A DNA stretch of 64,000 bases from Hemileia vastatrix (lineage: Eukaryota > Basidiomycota > Pucciniomycetes > Pucciniales > Zaghouaniaceae). The DNA is taken from NCBI GenBank assembly GCA_030280995.1, contig JASXTE010000017.1, positions 8,141,998 to 8,205,997 on the forward strand, given 5' to 3'. Made by a program: the position numbers and the translations under genes. The stretch's first letter is position 1; every line of letters starts with the position of its first letter. Shown here piece after piece: positions 58,285 through 64,000 of this stretch. Below the pieces are notes generated by a model. It had not been told where the DNA came from. It searched no databases and was given only the letters and a program-made list of their open reading frames with translations.

Positions 58285-58780
58285 TTATATTTTACTTATT
58301 ATTTAGTATAAGCCTTGGGACGTGATTTTTACCTTAGTACAACTCAAAATTAACCAAATATTTGGGTCTGCTGCATATTAGTGGGTCATCATAACTCATT
58401 GATTGCGGAAAAGGACCCTTATAATAAATGTACTAATTTTTTATCATAAAAATTAGATATTTACAGTAGTAACTGTACCCAATATAAACCTAATTTCACT
58501 TGGTATTTGGACACCAATATAACACCCAATTAAATTGGTATTTGGCTAAAGCTTGGTAAGCTAATTATTCACCCTTATAGAGGTCTAGTTAAACTTATTA
58601 TTATATTTTTAACAGATTTTTTCGAATTTTTCTTACATTTTATTTAAATAAATAAAGATATAAATTCAGGGTAAGCTCCATTGCTTTTTTATTAGTAATA
58701 TAATTGCTAATATCTTTTGTCTACTAATTCCATAGAGATTTTTCCTTTTGTAGACGTAAAATATTGTCATTCTGAACAAT
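58285..58780 (+). other. RE5 untranslated leader
   Basis: About 500 AT-rich bases between PBS and the gag start; several TTGGTATTTGG repeats (around 58500-58545). No frame supported. Confidence 0.6.
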
Positions 58781-60348
58781 ATGAGTGCTCCCAAGCATAG
58801 TGTAAGTGAACAGCCTGCTTATCATACCAGGTCTAAAGCTAACAAAAAATTTCCAGGACATCACCATGGAGCGTAAACAGTACCCCCATCCAAAAAGCAT
58901 GAGTATAGAGGAAAAGGACGCCCTCTTAAAAAAGATAACTATCAAAAAGACGTCTCCTCCTCTTCAGGATCAACTGTCCCACCTGGCCAAACAGGTTCTG
59001 AAGTTGGAGGAATCAAAATCTCTCATGTTCAAAGAAGTAGAGCAGTTGCAAAACAATTGCAAGGTAGGGTTTCAGCAGATGAATCAGGCGATGGCAGAAT
59101 TAAAGGGAGGCCAGACCAGTCAATCAAATCAGCAACCCCCTACCCAAGTAGGGCCCACTCACTCCCAGGAGAAAATCATGGTAGACAAATGGAAATGGGA
59201 CTGGTTTCACCAACAGTGGACAAGCCACAGTTGCAACAGGGATCCACCCCCTCATCTGACTTCCTCAGCTCACCCTTACAAGGGAAAAAAGCACCAAAAA
59301 TCAGGACTGGAAACCATCCCTTGGTAATTAACTTACCCTCTCAGATTAGACATAATACTGATAATTACAATATAGGTAATTCTATTGATGTTAAATCTGT
59401 ACAAAAAATAGAGGAGGATTTAAGAAATTTAGGTTTTAGAGTAGATACACCTGACTTGTCTTTTGTCCATAATAACAGTACTATTTACAATGATAATACA
59501 GTTAATCCTCAGTTTCAACCACCTACTAGTGAGATGAGAAGTTCACAGGAGAGTGAGAGAATTGAAAAGGAGGACATGGAATATTTAACAATAATCCAAC
59601 TGTCCATAGAATTGTTTCAGCATTGTGGAATAGAATGACTGATTGTGAGGAACAGACAGTTAAGCTCACTAGTGATACAATTTCATCCTTGACATTGAAA
59701 ATTTCTCAATTAGCAACACGTAATAAAGAATTAGAGAAAGAACATTTGTCTCTAACTCTTAAATATGATTCATTGAGTAATAAATATAATGACCTTTCAA
59801 ACAAATTTTGTGAGTTAGAAAAATTATATGAAACACATTTATTAAAGACTGAATCAAGAACAAAGTTATCTTTTGCCCAGACAAATCAAAGTGTCTCTGA
59901 GTTGCTACAAAGATTAACTAAAGTTGAGATTGAAACAGCCAATCTACTGATTAACCAGGATAATCATAAGTATACTCAATATAATGATAATCCTTTCATT
60001 GGCAAAAGTGAATCTTATTCCTTCCTTGTACCACCACAATTAAAACCATCTGGTGGTAGTGTCAAATCTGAAAATGTAAGTCACAAGTCTGTGCAGGAAG
60101 AAATACAAGACCATTTATCAAAAGTGAATGAGTTGTTGAATTTACCTAAGATTAGTGAGATAAAATCCCATCAGAAGAACTGGCCTAAGATAGATCAGTA
60201 CCCAACTTATGATGGGGAAGCCAGCTCTGATTGGCAACATTTTATTCAAAGAATTGACAACTTGAAATTCTCATATAAGTTACCAGATGAAGAGATAACA
60301 TCAAAATTAATTTCTTTATTTAAAGATGTTGCTTTATTATGGTTTTAA
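58781..60348 (+). pseudogene. RE5 gag, N-terminal and coiled-coil part (frame A)
   Basis: Start ATG 58781 (MSAPKHSVSEQPAYHTRSK). A TAA at 58874-58876 comes directly after the ORF-B start, so frame A is not open over ORF-B here. After a one-base shift near 59600 the coiled-coil gag (LTLKISQLATRNKELEKEHL) continues in another frame to KNWPKIDQYPTYDG and FIQRIDNLKFSYKLP, closed by a TAA at 60346-60348 at the same codon as the RE1 stop (GAA in RE2). Confidence 0.75.
58866..59327 (+). CDS. RE5 ORF-B, conserved overlapping frame, intact
   Basis: ATG 58866 (MERKQYP) to CCT-TGG-TAA at 59327: 153 residues with no internal stop, +1 to gag frame A. Order: SMSIEEKDALLKKITIKK, a coiled-coil segment (LQDQLSHLAKQVLKLEES, FKEVEQLQ), QMNQAMAELKGGQ, a Gln/Pro/Ser linker, DKWKWDWFHQQW, a Cys/Pro-rich stretch, AHPYKGKKHQK, and the end TIPW. 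RE2 and the RE1 remnant have the same order. Because frame A has a stop inside this region and ORF-B does not, ORF-B is the better candidate for translation here. No signal peptide or membrane segment. Function unknown; the coiled coil suggests oligomerisation. Confidence 0.7.
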   Translation: MERKQYPHPKSMSIEEKDALLKKITIKKTSPPLQDQLSHLAKQVLKLEESKSLMFKEVEQLQNNCKVGFQQMNQAMAELKGGQTSQSNQQPPTQVGPTHSQEKIMVDKWKWDWFHQQWTSHSCNRDPPPHLTSSAHPYKGKKHQKSGLETIPW

Positions 60349-60972
60349 GCTGTCTTAAGAGAGGGTAGAGACTACTCTTGGGCTGAATGGAAACAACTTA
60401 TTGAAAAACAATTTGGAGGTTCTAAATTCAGGCTTACTCAGCAGAGACTTTATGAGAAAAGTAGGTATAATCTGTTGAATGGTGACAAACCTATGGTATT
60501 TTTAATGAATTTAAACAAAATATTAAAAGCCATTGAGCCTCATATGAATTTTAACTTATGGAAAGATAAGATAGTATACAAATTACCTATATCTGGCAGA
60601 GACATTGTTGTAGCTAGAACATTAAATGTTACTGAATATTCTGACTTTATTAATATTTGCAATGAAATATTATTAAACCATAAGTATGAATCAAGGTATT
60701 CCACTTATAAGCAAAATGTTGAACCTGTAATAACTCGGAATTAAAAAACACTTCAGGAGAAGCAGAAAAAACCTACTGCACCTGTAGTACCTAAAAAGTA
60801 TGAAACAAATACTTGTTATAAGTGTAACAAACCTTGGGTTAAAGGTCACAAATGTTAGAAAAACATAAATATTGTTGAAAATCAACGTGAATCTGAAACT
60901 GAAACTGAAAAAAGTAAAGAATCAAGTGATTATGACAGCAATATCTCATATAGTGATGAAAATGAAGTCTCT
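60349..60972 (+). pseudogene. RE5 gag C-terminus and zinc knuckle
   Basis: Same frame after the 60346 stop: FGGSKFRLTQQRLYEK, KDKIVYKLPISGRDIVVART, and the knuckle CYKCNKPWVKGHKC (60812-60853), with TAA at 60742-60744 and TAG at 60856-60858 (Lys expected just after the knuckle). An acidic linker follows. Confidence 0.8.
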
Positions 60973-61500
60973 ATGTTGGAAGATGATTTGTCCATCTTTG
61001 AAAATCCAATATTAAATATGGACTCAAATGAATCTTTAATGAATTTTGAGGATGCTGAAATCATTAAGGATATACAAGCTGATAACTTTAGAATGACACC
61101 TATCACGGTTCCAGCTATCATTTCTGGTGAAAATGTTAATATAGTATTGGACACAGGAGCTGCTGGTTCAGTTGTTTCCACTAATACATTACAGAAAATT
61201 GTTAGTGAATATAAGTTTAAGCTTTAACCACTTCAGAATAAAAATTGGAGAGGTTTTGGATCAGTGCTACACCCCATTGGTAAATACAAAGCTGCTGTTT
61301 TCTTTAAACACCAACATGGTTATGTAAGGGTAACTTGTGACTTTGTAGTAATAGATAATACTAATTGTAGTAACTGTTTTATCATTGGAAATGATATTCT
61401 GACTAAATTTGGTGTAAAATTAGACCCTGCTAATAACAATTTTACAACTGGCATGAATGGTAAAAGGAAATTTAAAATAAATTCTTTTAACACAGTCTTA
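60973..61500 (+). pseudogene. RE5 protease
   Basis: NVNIVLDTGAAGSVVS (active site near 61150), then TAA at 61225-61227, then GYVRVTCDFVVIDNTNCSNC and IIGNDILTKFGVKLDPANN. Same frame on both sides of the stop. Confidence 0.82.
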
Positions 61501-64000
61501 CACATTGAGTCAGTAACAAATTCCCCGTCTAAAGGAAGAGAATCCAATGAGATGGAACTTCTGGAAACAGAAATTTCAAAAGCATCATTTGGCACTCAGA
61601 TAAGTGAAACTGAGAAAGATAATATTTTGGAATTAATTAAAGCTTTTCCAATGGCTTTTGCACATGGTACAAATGAACTTGGCCTTGTAAAAGATCATGA
61701 AATGAAGATTAGTTTAACCTGTGATATGGATAATATTCCTGCTAGTCTTAAAAAGAAACCATACCCTGCTTCACCAATGAAGAGGAAAGACATAGAGGAT
61801 AATATTAAGATGTTATTAAGAATGAACATTCTTGAGAAGGTTGAAACTACACCAAAATATTGTGTAATATCACCAGTGCTAATTTCTTATGAACAAGATA
61901 AAGCAAGACTGTGCGGTGATTATAGAGCATTAAATACATTTACAGTAGATGATATTTATCCCTTGCCAAGGATTGCCTCTATACATGCTACCCTTAAAGG
62001 TGCTAAATATATAAGTTGCCTAGATGGAAATAAAGGATACCATCAAATTCCTGTTGAAAAGAATTCACAGAACTTTTTGTTGATAACAACACACATGGGA
62101 ATTTATATGTCAGGATGCCATTTGGACCAAAAAATTCTCCATCAGTATTTCAGAAGTTAATGGATATAACATTCCATAATGAAATGATTGAAGGATGGTT
62201 AATGGTGAACATTGATGACATCATAGTGTTCTCTAAAACTTTTGATGAACACTTAATCCATTTAAGGAAAGTATTACAGAAAATGGATAAAATAAAAATG
62301 ACCCTTGCATTGAAAAAATGTAAATTTGGGTTTGAATCTTTAAAAGTGCTTGGTCATATAGTATCTGGCTTACAAATATGTGTAGACCAAAAAAAAGTGG
62401 CTGCAATAATAAATATTGGCATTCCTCAAAATGTGAAGGATGTGCAGTCTTTTCTTGGAATGTGTGGTTATTATAGACAATATATAAAAAACTACCAATC
62501 AATTGCTGCACCACTGACCACACTGATAAAGAAATCAGAAGCTTTCATTTGGAATAATGAAAGACAACAAGCTTTGAATAAGTTGAAAGAATGTTTAATG
62601 AAAGCTCCTATCTTGGGATTACCAGATTTCCAATTACCTTTTGTATTATATACAGATGCAAGTTTTATTGGACTAGGTGCTGCTTTACATCAAAAACAAC
62701 TTATTGAAGTTAAAATGTCAGAAGTAGTAATCTGCTATATTTCACGTACTCTGAGAAGTGGTGAATTGAAATATGGTGCTACTCAACTTGAATGTTTGGC
62801 AGTAGTATGGGCTCTTGAAAAGCTACATTACTACCTTGAGGACCAAAAATTTGAGTTAATCACTGACTGTAGTGCAGTTAAGTCACTCTTAAACATGAAA
62901 ACTCCTAATAGACACATGTTTAAATGGCAATTAGCTGTACAAGAATACAGAGGACGGATGACTATTACACATAGAGCAGGAACCTTGCACTCTAATGTAG
63001 ATCTGTTATCTAGAGTACCTCTTCCTAATAATGATGATAATCCTGCTTATGTTCCTGAGTCAGAGATTATTAACATTTATGGCATTTATATTGTAGATCT
63101 TGAGGATGAATTTATGCAATCAATTCTTGATAATTAAAATTCAGATCCTGACTTAAGTAAATTAACTACAATATTAAATGATCCATCTAATGCTTCAATT
63201 AATGTTTTAAAAAAAACATTACCAATTAAGTATAAAGAGGCATTAGAAAAAGGAAAATTTTCCATTGAGGATGGTTTTATATATTACAGGAAAAAATTAA
63301 GTAATGTAATTGTAATTCCCCCTTCAATGAAGGAGTTAATGTTAAGTATATGTCATGATGAAATATTAGCAGGTCATTTTGACTACCATAAAACATTAAC
63401 CAGGGTAAAAAACACAGCTTGGTGGATTAACATGTCTGAGGATGTTCAGAAATATGTTGAAACGTGTGATTCTTGTCAAAAATCTAAAAGATTAACAGGA
63501 AAAAGAGCTGGTTTATTACAAAAAATTGAGCAACCAAAAGCTCCATGGGAAATCATTAACATGGACTTTGTAACAGGTTTGCCAATAGCAGGGCATAAGA
63601 GTTATAACTCCTGCTGGGTAACTGTAGATAGATTTACAAAGATGTGTAAATTTATTCCTACCCACAAAGAGGTTTCTGCAAAGGACTTAGCTTTTTTATG
63701 GTGGACACAAATGTTAAATACAGCAGGTTTCCCCAAAGCAATAGTTTCTGACAGAGATCCTAAATTTACTTCTGATTTCTGGACATCACTTATGGATGTT
63801 TCAGGGTGTCAATTAAAACTTTCTACAGCACATCATCCACTAACTGATGGGCTAGCAGAAAGAATGATACAAACCTTAGAAGATATGATAAGAAGATACT
63901 GTGCTTTTGGTCTTAATTTTAAAGACAATGAAAAATTCACGCATGATTGCGTAACCCTTATCCCAGGTTTAGAATTTGCCTATAATAGTACAGTACATTC
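61501..64000 (+). pseudogene. RE5 pol: RT, RNase H, integrase (partial)
   Basis: RT open to about 62100 (LCGDYRALN, SCLDGNKGYHQIPVEKNSQN). A 4-base loss near 62107 shifts the frame (RE2 reads YKYVRMPF). The active site reads NIDD: Asn AAC at 62208-62210 for Tyr. RNase H (LYTDASFIGLGAAL) and the start of the integrase linker are open to a TAA at 63135-63137 (Tyr in RE4). The integrase continues with CDSC, NMDFVTG, SDRDPKF and AERMIQ (Glu kept), cut by the window end at 64000. RE4 is colinear. Confidence 0.87.

Larger units (their letters stand above)
57093..64000 (+). mobile_element. RE5: chromovirus inserted in RE4, runs off the window
   Basis: 5' LTR, PBS, leader, gag with ORF-B, protease, RT, RNase H and integrase up to the window end at about the integrase C-terminus. 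The left flank is TTTTA (57088-57092); the right duplication is outside. It points away from RE4, so the two LTRs form a 1.18-kb inverted repeat with a 2.0-kb spacer. Confidence 0.9.

Noticed and set aside
2416..64000. Repeat-induced point mutation (RIP) as cause of decay
   Set aside because: Stops are mainly transversions and LTR pairs do not show a clear C-to-T bias by eye; a computed RIP index would be decisive.

Overview
The window is an AT-rich stretch of fungal, most likely basidiomycete, chromosome that consists almost entirely of nested Ty3/Gypsy LTR retrotransposons. No intact host gene, rRNA, tRNA or CRISPR array could be supported. The organism call is inference. It rests on GT..AG intron-like signals, chromodomain-tailed Gypsy pol genes, a second pol lineage (RE3) of a type I associate with basidiomycetes, and a zinc-cluster arrangement seen in basidiomycete proteins. 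A repeat-bloated rust fungus (Pucciniales) would fit.

Layout. 1-198: minus-strand gag relic of the RE3 family. 199-2415: AT-rich spacer. 2416-21194: RE1 (plus strand, TSD TTTTT), whose 3' LTR is split at 11212/20850 by RE2 (minus strand, 11213-20849, TSD TCATC). 21195-22340: spacer. 22341-49474: RE3A (plus), interrupted at 35646/48212 by a full copy of the same family in the opposite orientation, RE3B (35647-48211). 49475-50301: spacer. 50302-51575: solo LTR of the RE1 family (TSD GGAAT). 51576-53867: spacer with palindromes. 53868-57092: 3' part of RE4 (minus), interrupted by RE5 (plus, 57093 to the window end), a close relative. All three nested insertions are antiparallel to their host element.

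How the genes work together. RE1, RE2 and RE4/RE5 are related chromoviruses. Their LTRs begin TGTCAG, they share a primer-binding site of the form TGRGGGYCTTTCC two bases after the LTR, and they encode one gag-pol frame (coiled-coil gag, zinc knuckle, aspartic protease, RT, RNase H, integrase, chromodomain-like tail). Where the 5' gag region is present (RE1, RE2, RE5), it also holds a second reading frame in +1, ORF-B, which encodes a similar 149-177 residue protein in all three and ends Pro-Trp-stop. RE3 is a different, larger (about 12.5 kb) Gypsy family. It has a PBS matching the tRNA-Lys1,2 type, and between pol and the 3' LTR it carries hairpin-forming repeats and an antisense gene for a zinc-cluster, Ser/Pro-rich protein.

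Every gag-pol is broken by stops, frameshifts or a lost catalytic residue, so the elements look non-autonomous now. Where the ancestral codon can be read from a sibling copy, nonsense changes are mostly G-to-T transversions (GAA to TAA, GGA to TGA), not the C-to-T pattern expected of RIP. The points most worth following up are ORF-B, the RE3 antisense gene with its mini-hairpin array, and the five in-frame stops in RE2 despite nearly identical LTRs.
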